Assembly (NCBI RefSeq): GCF_002161215.1
Contig: NZ_NFMB01000003.1
Span: 372,001-436,000, forward strand
Reading direction: 5' to 3'
Length of the DNA: 64,000 nt
Source of the DNA: Flavonifractor sp. An10
Lineage (GTDB): Bacteria; Bacillota; Clostridia; Oscillospirales; Oscillospiraceae
The notes below the pieces were generated by a model. It saw nothing but the letters and a program-made list of their open reading frames with translations, was not told the origin of the DNA and searched no databases. The translations under genes and the position numbers were made by a program. Shown here piece by piece: positions 42,065 to 50,060 of this stretch. Positions within the stretch are counted from its first letter, which is position 1, and the number at the start of each line of letters is the position of its first letter.

Positions 42065-44083
42065 TTACGCAAAGCCGATGGTCCTCCGCTCTGGCCGGCT
42101 TTCGCATACCGGCGCCTCAAAATCCTCCGCCAGCAGGAGGCCTACCTCCCTGGAGGATACCCGTTCCGGCCCGACCCGCACCAGGCGGCTGGCCTGACGC
42201 ATGCAGGCCCGTTCCAGCAGGTTCCGGGCCAGACGGCCATTTCCGAAGTCCGGCGTTTTTACCGCGTCCCGGTAGATGGCCAGGAGCTTCTCCGCCGCCG
42301 CTGGCTCCACCGTCAGCTTCTTTTTTTCCGCCAGCAACCGTGTGATGTCCACCAGCTGCTCCGGCGTGTAGTCGTCGAAGGGTACATGGAAGGCGATGCG
42401 GGAGCGCAGGCCAGGGTTCTGTTCCAGAAACTGCTCCATTTTGTCGGGATAGCCGGCGAAGATCACCACCGTGCTTCCCCGGGCGTTCTCCATCTCCTGG
42501 ACGATGGTGTTGATAGCCTCATCGCCGTAGAGACCCCGGCCGTCTGCCAGGGAGTAGGCCTCGTCGATGAACAGGACGGAGCCTTTGGCCTTCCGGAAGG
42601 CCTCCTGTACCAGTTTGGCGGTCCAGCCCACATATTTGCCCACTAGGTCGGCCCGCCCCACCTCATGGAGCCGTCCATAGGGCAGCACCTTGTTTTCCAC
42701 CAGAATCTCCGCCAGCAGCCGGGCCACAGTGGTCTTGGCCGAGCCGGGGTTCCCGGTGAAGGCCATGTGCAGGGCAGGCATGGCGCAGGCCATACCCTGG
42801 GCCGCAAACAGTTTCTGCGCCTTGGCGTAGTCCAGGATTTGATCCGCCACAGCTTTGACCCGCTCCAGCCCCACCAGCTCCTGGAGATGCCGATAGGCGT
42901 CCCCTTTGGGCTTCCGGGCGGCAGCCAGATCCCGGGCGGGGGTCATGTGGGCATACTGCGGATAGACCCGGCTGCGCAGGAGGCAGTTGTGCCAGCGCCG
43001 GTACCGCTCGTCCAGCTCCGTCCGGCGGAGGCTGGGCCCGCTGTCCAGGCCCCGGTAAAGGGTCCGGTCCCCCGGCACCCCGTCCTTTTTCGCCCTTCTT
43101 CGGAGATAGGCCCGGGCCTGCTCCGGTGTGGCGGGCTCCTCCCGGAGTTCCACCAGCACCGTGCCCTCCAGCTGCTCGAGCAGGGCCTCCCGGGCCTCCG
43201 CAGCTCCTGTCGGCAGGCAGACCACCAGCTGGAGGCTGTCCCCGAAGAGGTCGAAGCAATCCGCCAGCAGCTTGATGCCGTTCAGGTCGCTTTTGGCAAA
43301 GGCGTCGCCCCGTTCCACCTCCCCCGCCATCACGACCAGGGCGCCGTGGGCAGCGTTGCCGCAGATCTCGGTCACATCCATGAAGCCCTTTATATCATCC
43401 AAATCGCAGATGCAGTACCGCCGGCTCTCCAGCCTACCGGCCTGGTACAGCGCCTGGAGCAGGAGCCCGGCAATTTCCTGCTGGTCCGGGACATGCTCCG
43501 CCTGAACCAGATAGTGAACCGGATAGCCTCCGGAGAACGTGGCGGCGGCGGGGCGGCGGACGCGCTCCAGTTCGGGAAGGAAGGTGCCGGAGCACATAAG
43601 TTCCTCTGCCCGACGGGCCAGCTCCGCCCAGGGGCGCTTCCGGGCCAGCAACTTGTCCCGGAGTATGCGGCTGTCAGACTCGAAGTGGTGCCCCCCTCGC
43701 CGGTAAAAGTGCAGGCAGGCAAACTGGTCCAGCCAGGAGCGCCAGTCTGCCACCAGCCTCTGATCCTCCGCCTTCTCCAGCATACCCCGCAGCCGGCTGC
43801 CGGTGATCTCCTCTGCCTTCTCCAGCCGGACTCCGGTCAGCCCCAGACTTTGGAGGAAGTCCTGGGGCTCCCGTCCCAAGTGTTCTGTCAGTGCGGCGCC
43901 CAGGATGAGGTGATTCTCATGATATTGCTCCAAAAAGATGAAGTAGTCTTTTTCAAGTCCGTTTTCATCCAGGCGGAACGCCTCGATCTGCTCCCGCAAC
44001 AGCGACCGGTCGGCCTGGTCCTCCTTTTCCGGAAGCACCTGCTCGGCGTTATCCGCAGTAAACGTAAAGCAATAAAACAGCAT
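42065..44083 (-). CDS. Two-domain AAA+ ATPase (CbbX/SpoVK-like C-terminal domain)
   Basis: 672 aa. The C-terminal AAA+ module (about 405-650) has LVGLERVKAVADQILDY, Walker A FTGNPGSAKTTVARLLAEIL, pore segment VGRADLVGKYVGWTAKLVQEAFRKAKG, Walker B SVLFIDEAYSL, sensor 1 VVIFAGY and Arg finger NPGLRSRIAF, as in CbbX and SpoVK. The middle (about 235-350) looks like a degenerate AAA domain without a Walker A (RRYCICDLDDIKGFMDVTEICGNAAHGALVVMAGEVERGD, LQLVVCLPTGAAEAREALLEQL). The N-terminal 230 residues are unknown. ATG 44083 after GGGGGAAG. First gene of a five-gene minus-strand set; it should remodel or unfold a partner protein. Confidence 0.88.
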   Translation of the reverse strand: MLFYCFTFTADNAEQVLPEKEDQADRSLLREQIEAFRLDENGLEKDYFIFLEQYHENHLILGAALTEHLGREPQDFLQSLGLTGVRLEKAEEITGSRLRGMLEKAEDQRLVADWRSWLDQFACLHFYRRGGHHFESDSRILRDKLLARKRPWAELARRAEELMCSGTFLPELERVRRPAAATFSGGYPVHYLVQAEHVPDQQEIAGLLLQALYQAGRLESRRYCICDLDDIKGFMDVTEICGNAAHGALVVMAGEVERGDAFAKSDLNGIKLLADCFDLFGDSLQLVVCLPTGAAEAREALLEQLEGTVLVELREEPATPEQARAYLRRRAKKDGVPGDRTLYRGLDSGPSLRRTELDERYRRWHNCLLRSRVYPQYAHMTPARDLAAARKPKGDAYRHLQELVGLERVKAVADQILDYAKAQKLFAAQGMACAMPALHMAFTGNPGSAKTTVARLLAEILVENKVLPYGRLHEVGRADLVGKYVGWTAKLVQEAFRKAKGSVLFIDEAYSLADGRGLYGDEAINTIVQEMENARGSTVVIFAGYPDKMEQFLEQNPGLRSRIAFHVPFDDYTPEQLVDITRLLAEKKKLTVEPAAAEKLLAIYRDAVKTPDFGNGRLARNLLERACMRQASRLVRVGPERVSSREVGLLLAEDFEAPVCESRPERRTIGFA

Positions 44084-44103
44084 GCAGCTTCCCCCTTCTG
44101 CCC

Positions 44104-44157
44104 ACAGGATAGCGGATTGGATGGGGCGTTTTTGCCCCATCCAATCCGTTATCCTGT
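44104..44157. promoter_or_regulatory. 24-bp near-perfect inverted repeat between divergent genes
   Basis: Arms 44104-44127 and 44134-44157 (ACAGGATAGCGG... against ...CCGTTATCCTGT) match at 23 of 24 positions around a 6-nt loop. It sits in the 104-bp gap between the AAA+ gene (minus) and the gene at 44188 (plus), where a terminator makes no sense. A binding site for the WYL regulator or an RNA switch are the natural readings. Confidence 0.6.
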
Positions 44158-44187
44158 ACCCGTAACATCCAAAGGGAGGGGCTTGTC

Positions 44188-45207
44188 ATGGAAAAGGCGA
44201 CCGCAGCGGTGCTGGAGCTCATCGAGTCCGCGGAAATGCGCGGCTATCTGAAAAAGGTGGGGGACACGCTGCCCCTCCAGGTTTGGCTGGAGGCTGCGGC
44301 AGGCGCACCGGCGCCGCTGGAGAAAAAGCTGGCGGTTCTGGAGCGGATCGCCCTAGCACAGACAGAGCCGGGTGCGCGCCGGCTGGCAGAGGAATACTGC
44401 CGGGCCGCAGCACGGGTGCTGGAGGCGCTCACCGGGCCGCAGATACCGGGCACGGTGTTCCAGCTGGTGCAGATGTCCGCCGCGGAAGATTCAAACCGAA
44501 TAGAACGGGATGATGTATTCCTTTTTACTAAGTGGAAAGCGGTACAGGCCTTCGCAAGGTCCTATCTGGATGAGCTCTATGAGGACGAGCCGCCGGAAGA
44601 GAAAGCCCGCCCCTGGTACTGGTACGAGCTGACCCTGTGCCGGCCGGAAGAGGGCGGTATGCTGCGCCCCGGGGCATACACCTATCTGCTGTCGGCGGCG
44701 GGAGAGGCCTGGCTGTTCATGCGGGAGCGCCCGGACGGGAAGGCCACACCCCAGCCAGAGGAGGACTTCTGGTGGTCCGGCCTGAGTCTGAACCTGCCCG
44801 TCCCGTTCCGGCCCGGCGATATCCTTACAGTGGACTGCCGGCCCTTTGCCGGCCCGGGTCGGTGCCTGGTTCTGGAGGTAGGGGACAACCGGGACTGCTG
44901 CTGCGTGCAGGTGCTCTATCCCTGCCCGGGCGGCCGGGCGGACGTCGGCGCGCTCAAGCACGGACACTGCTTTTGCAGCGGGGTGGTGCAGATCCTCTCG
45001 CCCCTCTACCGGGTATCCCGCTGGACAGGTCAGCTCCCGCCGGAGGAGGTGTTTCTGGAACCGCTCAGCCGAAAGCTCCACGCCGACCCGCTGCTGGGGC
45101 CCAGGCTGTGGACCGCTATTTACCGGTACGAGCTTGAGACCGACCGGCTAGGCGGCCAATCCTCCTCCGGCATCCCGGTGGCGGATCTGCTCGCCCTGGT
45201 TCCATAG
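44188..45207 (+). CDS. Protein of unknown function, divergent partner of the AAA+ operon
   Basis: 339 aa, ATG 44188 after GGGAGGGG. No family recognised. N-terminal 95 residues helical (EKLAVLERIALAQTEPGARRLAEEYCRAAARVLEAL), followed by a beta-rich domain (LRPGAYTYLLSAAGEAWLFMRERPDG, FRPGDILTVDCRPFAGPGRCLVLEVGDNRDCCCVQVLYPC) that has an unusual DCCCVQ cluster. No signal peptide. Divergent from, and sharing a palindromic control region with, the AAA+ gene, so it likely works with it. Confidence 0.65.
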   Translation: MEKATAAVLELIESAEMRGYLKKVGDTLPLQVWLEAAAGAPAPLEKKLAVLERIALAQTEPGARRLAEEYCRAAARVLEALTGPQIPGTVFQLVQMSAAEDSNRIERDDVFLFTKWKAVQAFARSYLDELYEDEPPEEKARPWYWYELTLCRPEEGGMLRPGAYTYLLSAAGEAWLFMRERPDGKATPQPEEDFWWSGLSLNLPVPFRPGDILTVDCRPFAGPGRCLVLEVGDNRDCCCVQVLYPCPGGRADVGALKHGHCFCSGVVQILSPLYRVSRWTGQLPPEEVFLEPLSRKLHADPLLGPRLWTAIYRYELETDRLGGQSSSGIPVADLLALVP

Positions 45208-45313
45208 ACGGAACCCTTCCGATCCACATGCCCGATGGTGCCGTTTTGTCCGCGAGCCGCGCGCTGAGCCATTTTTTGTTTATAGCGGCGCAAATCTTGA
45301 GGCGGCTCTACTG

Positions 45314-45492
45314 CTCTGACCCATAACCTGACCCAGAATAGGAAAAATACCAGCGGAGCGGAGCATATATGACCTCCGGGATTTGGCAGATTTTCGGAGT
45401 AAAAAGTGCCGGAAATCGTCTGAAATCAATGGATTGAATTTCTGACAGCAGCTCATAACCCGGAGGTCGAAGGTTCAAATCCTTCCCCCGCA
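45314..45492 (+). repeat. Island right end 3 with attachment site cut by an IS
   Basis: TGACCCA repeats, the conserved right arm and the tRNA-fMet 3' half from 45452. The match stops at CCCCCGCA (45492); the expected ACCA is missing and hairpin-rich IS200-type sequence begins. It closes the array visible here. Confidence 0.83.
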
Positions 45493-46240
45493 GTCAAAAC
45501 CTCCGGCTAAGCCGGAGGCTTGAGTAGGCCCTATAAGGGCCTGATACGGACGAAGCCCCTTAAGGGGCCCCGAAAGGTTTGCCGACTGCATTTCTTTCTC
45601 GGGCTACCCCTTAAGGGGTTCCTTTTATGCCTTCCTGTTCTCGCGACCCGTAAACGGGTCAACAAACTCTTTCAGGCCTATCTGGTCTGCTATTTGATCC
45701 GATGCCAGTTGGTTTCGGATATACTCTGCTATTTGCTTTTTATTCCGTCCCACTGTATCCACATAATATCCTCTGGCCCAAAAGTGCCGATTTCCATACT
45801 TATACTTCAAATTTGCATGCCGATCAAATATCATCAGACTACTTTTCCCTTTCAAATACCCCATAATCTGTGATACGCTGTACTTGGGTGGGATACTTAT
45901 CAACATATGTATATGGTCTGGGCACGCTCTGGCTTCTATAATCTCTATGCCCTTTTGCTGACACAGTTTTCTTAATATTACTCCTATATCTTGTTTTATC
46001 TGACTATATATCTCCATCCTTCGATATTTGGGTGCAAATACGATGTGATATTGACACCTCCAACTTGTATGCTCTAAACTACTTATGTCTTTGTCTTTCA
46101 CGATGAAGACCTCCCTGTTATCGTAGTTGTGTGGTCGGCAAACCACTTCTACCTTATCAGGGAGTTTTTTCTTTTTCTACTTTTCTCCTCGCTATAAGCT
46201 ATTTTTTACCCCCGGCATAGCCGGGGGTTGCCTTTGGCGC
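45493..46240 (-). mobile_element. IS200/IS605-type insertion sequence (tnpA only)
   Basis: One transposase gene flanked by subterminal hairpins: CCTCCGGCT-A-AGCCGGAGG at 45500-45518 and ACCCCCGGC-ATA-GCCGGGGGT at 46208-46228. There are no terminal inverted repeats and no target duplication, as expected of the family. Ends are approximate (the left is set by the break in the att copy). About 0.75 kb fits the IS200 size. No tnpB. Confidence 0.75.
45625..46101 (-). CDS. tnpA: IS200/IS605-family transposase TnpA
   Basis: 158-aa Y1-type single-strand transposase: SSLEHTSWRCQYHIVFAPKYRRMEIY at the start, the HUH pair in CPDHIHMLISIPPKYSVSQIMGYLKGKSS (about residues 60-88) and the nucleophile Tyr in GYYVDTVGRNKKQIAEYIRNQ (about 105-126; the first YY pair precedes VDTVG). 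GTG 46101 chosen after GGGAGG because family members begin just before SLxHT; an ATG-less upstream extension exists. AT-rich relative to neighbours. Looks intact. Confidence 0.92.
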   Translation of the reverse strand: MKDKDISSLEHTSWRCQYHIVFAPKYRRMEIYSQIKQDIGVILRKLCQQKGIEIIEARACPDHIHMLISIPPKYSVSQIMGYLKGKSSLMIFDRHANLKYKYGNRHFWARGYYVDTVGRNKKQIAEYIRNQLASDQIADQIGLKEFVDPFTGRENRKA

Positions 46241-46249
46241 CACCAAAAC

Positions 46250-46480
46250 GAACGCCCTCCCGGGCCCCAAATGGGGGCCCGGGAGGGCGTTCATTTTCTG
46301 GGCCTTCATCTGCTGGGTCACTTTGGTGTGTTGTCCTGTATTCTCTGAGAAGCCACTTTCTCACGCGCCGCACAAGTCTGCGGAAATCGCTTCCGAGGGG
46401 TACTTTCCTGTGCTTTCCATGAAACCGGCATACAGGGGCGACATGGCTGAGGCAGGGGCCCTGGTATTCTACTCACTCTC
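46250..46480 (+). repeat. Dispersed repeat, diverged partial copy E with a 19-bp perfect hairpin
   Basis: 46250-46268 and 46274-46292 form a perfect 19-bp stem (GAACGCCCTCCC... / ...GGGAGGGCGTTC) around AAATG. It has the same outer arms GAACGCC / GGCGTTC as copies A-C but entirely different inner arms that still pair. Further on, GAAACCGGCATACAGGGG matches the AAACCGGCACACAGGG block; other blocks are lost. The remaining gap to 46560 shows no gene. Confidence 0.6.
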
Positions 46481-46560
46481 ACTCAAAAGCAGCCGAGGGC
46501 TTCTCCCTTCCAAAATGCATTTAACGGTATCACAGTTTCCAATGTACTTGACAGCCTAGT

Positions 46561-47817
46561 TTAGCACTTTTCGAAGATGGTTGCAACACCCATGCCGCCG
46601 CCGATGCACAGGGTGGCCAGGCCCTTCTTGGCCTCGGGCCGCTTCTGCATTTCGTGGAGCAGGGTGACGATGATGCGCGCGCCGGAGGCGCCCACGGGGT
46701 GGCCGATGGAGATGGCGCCGCCGTTGACGTTCACCTTGTCCATGTCGAAGCCCAGCTCACGGGCCACGGCGATGGACTGGGCGGCAAAGGCCTCGTTGGC
46801 CTCCACCAGGTCGATGTCCTCGATCTTCAGGCCGGCCTTCTCCATGGCCTGACGGGAGGCGGGCACCGGGCCCACGCCCATGATCTTGGGATCCACGCCG
46901 CCCTGGCCCCAGCTCACCAGCTTGGCCATGGGCTTCAGGCCGTACTTCTCAACGGCCTCGCCGCTGGCCAGCACGATGGCGGCGGCGCCGTCGTTGATGC
47001 CGGAGGCGTTGCCGGCGGTGACCCGCTGCACGTGCTTGCGGGTGTCGTCGGCGTGCACCTGGGTGGGCTCAAAGGTGTGGACAATCTCGTCCTCCACGCC
47101 CTCGGGGCCCACGGGGAAGGCGCCCTTCAGCTTGGCCAGGCCCTCCACGGTGGTGCCGGCGCGGGGGAACTCGTCCACCTTGAACTCCACCATTTCCTTC
47201 TTCTTCACCATGACGGGGACAATCTCGTCGTTGAACCGGCCGGAGCTGATGGCGGCCTCGGCCTTCTGCTGGGAGGCGGCGCCGAAGGCGTCCAGCTCTT
47301 CCCGGGTGATGCCCCACACGTCGCAGATATTCTCGGCGGTGGTGCCCATGTGGTAGTTGTTGTAGGCGTCCCACAGGCCGTCCTTGATCATGGTATCGAC
47401 GACCTTCTTGTCGCCCATGCGGGCGCCCCAGCGCTCATTGGGCAGGGCGAAGGGGGCGGCGGACATGTTCTCGGTGCCGCCGGCCACAATGATGTCGGCG
47501 TCGCCGGCCAGGATGGCCCGGGCGCCCTCAATGACGCTCTTCATGCCGGAGCCGCACACCATGCCCACGGTGTAGGCGGGGACGGAGTAGGGCAGGCCGG
47601 CCTTCACGCCCACCTGGCGGGCGGGGTTCTGGCCCAGGGCGGCGGTGAGGATGCAGCCGAACATCAGCTCGTCCACCTGCTCCGGCTTCACGCCGGCGCG
47701 GTTCAGGGCCTCCTTCACCACCACGGCGCCCAGCTCGGGGGCGGGCGTGTCCTTTAGGCTGCCCCCGAAGGAACCCACCGCGGTACGGCAGCAGTTCACA
47801 ATATAGATTTCTTTCAT
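46561..47817 (-). CDS. Acetyl-CoA C-acetyltransferase (thiolase)
   Basis: 418-aa thiolase that condenses or cleaves acetyl-CoA units (acetoacetyl-CoA). Active-site Cys in [15 protein letters not shown] (about residue 89), His in [17 protein letters not shown] (about 375) and Cys in [13 protein letters not shown] (about 404). About 26 residues longer than usual because KGAF is followed by [31 protein letters not shown] before [17 protein letters not shown] 47817. It likely splits acetoacetyl-CoA from the neighbouring catabolic enzymes or feeds butyrate synthesis. Confidence 0.93.
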   Translation of the reverse strand: MKEIYIVNCCRTAVGSFGGSLKDTPAPELGAVVVKEALNRAGVKPEQVDELMFGCILTAALGQNPARQVGVKAGLPYSVPAYTVGMVCGSGMKSVIEGARAILAGDADIIVAGGTENMSAAPFALPNERWGARMGDKKVVDTMIKDGLWDAYNNYHMGTTAENICDVWGITREELDAFGAASQQKAEAAISSGRFNDEIVPVMVKKKEMVEFKVDEFPRAGTTVEGLAKLKGAFPVGPEGVEDEIVHTFEPTQVHADDTRKHVQRVTAGNASGINDGAAAIVLASGEAVEKYGLKPMAKLVSWGQGGVDPKIMGVGPVPASRQAMEKAGLKIEDIDLVEANEAFAAQSIAVARELGFDMDKVNVNGGAISIGHPVGASGARIIVTLLHEMQKRPEAKKGLATLCIGGGMGVATIFEKC

Positions 47818-47872
47818 ATATGTCTACCTTCCTGTTGTGTCCATATTCAGTAGAGGCTTCTTAAAATCATGT

Positions 47873-48283
47873 TTAGCCCCTCGGCGGCATTGTTGTAGCC
47901 ATACCTATAATTACGGTATCTCCCCGCTGATTCGTACAGACGGTTTCAAATTTGGCGATATTTTTTTCAGGCAGGAGTTCCTTTACGGTACAGGTTGCAG
48001 TAATTGTATCACCAATGCGAACCGGCTTTGTAAACCTCAGCTCCTGCCCAAGATAAATGGTACCGGGTCCCGGAAGTTTCATGCCCAGGACCGCGGATAT
48101 GAAGCCAGCGCCTAGTATACCGTGGGCAATCCGTCCGCCAAACCGTGTCTGACTTGCCGATACTTCGTCTGTGTGGGCGGGGTTTAGATCACCTGTAATT
48201 CCGGCAAAGAGGTAGACATCTGTCTCTGTGACGGTTTTGGTTACACTGGCGCAGTCTCCCAACTTCATCTCCTCAATGGTCAT
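47873..48283 (-). CDS. MaoC-family (R)-specific enoyl-CoA hydratase
   Basis: 136-aa hot-dog-fold hydratase. The catalytic Asp/His motif is AGITGDLNPAHTDE (residues about 28-41) and the hydratase signature RIAHGILGAGFISAVLGMKLPGPGTIYL follows. It interconverts crotonyl-CoA type enoyl-CoA and (R)-3-hydroxyacyl-CoA. Closely similar to the protein at 63046 (about 60% identical by eye). ATG 48283 after TGGAGGATCTTG. Lies between thiolase and CoA-transferase on the same strand. Confidence 0.9.
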   Translation of the reverse strand: MTIEEMKLGDCASVTKTVTETDVYLFAGITGDLNPAHTDEVSASQTRFGGRIAHGILGAGFISAVLGMKLPGPGTIYLGQELRFTKPVRIGDTITATCTVKELLPEKNIAKFETVCTNQRGDTVIIGMATTMPPRG

Positions 48284-48382
48284 AACAAGATCCTCCAGTT
48301 CTTAGCAGTTTATCCTATCAGCTGTTTAAATCGGAGCACTTGCGGCACCTATGGTTTACCCTATTTATATCGCATGGTGCAG

Positions 48383-49930
48383 TTATAGTTTAAGCCCCAT
48401 CAATTCATCGCAGAAAATACGCTCGTCCATGACTTTTACATCCTTTATGACAGGGACGAAGTCCATCTGATCAAGGACATCTTTCTGAATATCGATGCCT
48501 GGTGCAATCTCTTTCAGCTCTACTCCGTCCTCAGTAAGTTCAAATACGGCACGCTCCGTAACATATAGGACGGGTTGCCGGTGTTTCATTGCATAGCTTC
48601 CCGCGAAGGTGACCTGCTCCACCTGATTGATCAGTTTTCTGACCCTGCCTTCCTGAATGATGCTCAATCTTCCGTCATTCACGGCGACTTTCAGCCCTCC
48701 GGCGCTGAACGTACCGCAGTAGACCACTTTTTTGGCATTTTGTGTGATATTAATGAAGCCGCCGCACCCGGCGACTTTGGGGCCGAATTTGCTCACATTA
48801 ATATTTCCCATCTTGTCCATCTGTGCCAGCCCGAGAAATGCCACATCCAGTCCGCCGCCGTCGTAGAAATCAAACTGGACCGGCTGCTCCAGAATGCAAT
48901 CTACATTTGTGGCGGCACCAAAGTCCAGTCCGCCGGCTGGAACGCCCCCTACCGCGCCCACTTCTGTCGTAAGAATCATGCCTGTCAGGCCCTCTTCTGC
49001 CGCAATGGCGGCCACGCCTTCCGGCATGCCGATTCCCAGATTCGTGACTGCATGTGGAATTAACTCCATCGCGGAGCGGCGGGCAATAATCTTACGTTCA
49101 CTCATCGGAAGAGGGGCGAGGGCATCCAGGGGAACCCGAATCTCACCTGAAAACGCGGGATTGTATTGGGTGCCGAAGGTCTGCATATGATGCCTCGGTT
49201 CCGCTACTACCACAGCATCCACATAGATCCCGGGCAGGCGGATAAGTCTCGTATCCAGGCAACCATAGGAGACCACTTCTTCCACCTGAACAATGACCTT
49301 ACCGCCAGAGTTGTGGGCGGCCTGCGCCTGTGCAACGGCCTCGGCGTATATACCCTCCTTTTCAAATGTGCAGTTCCCGTGTTCATCGGCATAGGTGGCA
49401 CGGATGACTGCAACATCGATGGGAAATGATGGGTAAAAAAGCTTTTCTTCTCCCTCTAATTCAATGAGTTTGACAACATCTCCCGCTTCACAGGCAGCCT
49501 GGTTGATCTTCCCGCCTTCCAGTCGGGGATCTACAAAGGTATCCAATCCTACATGGGTGATAACCCCCGGACGCCTCGCCGCGATTTCACGAAACAGCTC
49601 AGAAATGACACCCTGAGGCAGGTTATAGGCCGCGACTTTATTTTCGAGTGCCAGCTTTCCCAATTTAGGCGCCAGCCCCCAATGACCACCGATAATCGTC
49701 TTGCATAGCCCGTCAACGGCCAAATGGTTTAAGCCGCGGTCGGCGCTGTCACCCTGTCCGGAAGCGTATACGATCTTTAAATCTCTGAGGTGTCCGCCCC
49801 GCCCCGCATCTTCCAGAGCCGCCATAATCTCTTCGGGATGCATCAGCCCATTGGCAAATCCGCCGAAGGTGACGGTCGCACCATCAAAGAAAAAGGTTTC
49901 AACTGCCTCTCTGGCTGTTAATATTTTCAT
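48383..49930 (-). CDS. Acyl-CoA:carboxylate CoA-transferase (PCT/YdiF family, alpha-beta fused)
   Basis: 515-aa fused CoA-transferase (family I). N-terminal half with VTFGGFANGLMHPEEIMAAL and IGGHWGLAPKLGKLALENKVAAYNLPQGV; C-terminal half with the catalytic glutamate in LTTEVGAVGGVPAGGLDFGA (about residue 325). Activates short acids, often propionate, butyrate, 3-oxo or 3-hydroxy acids, with acetyl-CoA as donor. Start at ATG 49930; a long upstream in-frame extension has no ribosome site. Less GC-rich (about 53%) than the thiolase. The 98-bp gap to the hydratase gene holds nothing clear. Confidence 0.9.
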   Translation of the reverse strand: MKILTAREAVETFFFDGATVTFGGFANGLMHPEEIMAALEDAGRGGHLRDLKIVYASGQGDSADRGLNHLAVDGLCKTIIGGHWGLAPKLGKLALENKVAAYNLPQGVISELFREIAARRPGVITHVGLDTFVDPRLEGGKINQAACEAGDVVKLIELEGEEKLFYPSFPIDVAVIRATYADEHGNCTFEKEGIYAEAVAQAQAAHNSGGKVIVQVEEVVSYGCLDTRLIRLPGIYVDAVVVAEPRHHMQTFGTQYNPAFSGEIRVPLDALAPLPMSERKIIARRSAMELIPHAVTNLGIGMPEGVAAIAAEEGLTGMILTTEVGAVGGVPAGGLDFGAATNVDCILEQPVQFDFYDGGGLDVAFLGLAQMDKMGNINVSKFGPKVAGCGGFINITQNAKKVVYCGTFSAGGLKVAVNDGRLSIIQEGRVRKLINQVEQVTFAGSYAMKHRQPVLYVTERAVFELTEDGVELKEIAPGIDIQKDVLDQMDFVPVIKDVKVMDERIFCDELMGLKL

Positions 49931-49982
49931 CAAGCTTCCAGTTCCTTTCTGCGTTTTTCTATGCCAATACGCTCCATCTGAT

Positions 49983-50023
49983 AGAAAAGAGGGGCCAGCG
50001 TCTATGTAAATTGACACTGGCCC
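49983..50023 (-). terminator. Terminator after the GntP-type permease gene
   Basis: On the minus strand GGGCCAG-T-GTC pairs with GAC-G-CTGGCCC, followed by CTCTTTTCT. It separates the permease transcript from the CoA-transferase gene. Confidence 0.65.
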
Positions 50024-50060
50024 GCTCAAGCCATTTCCGCCCTGCGTTACTCTGAGGGTA

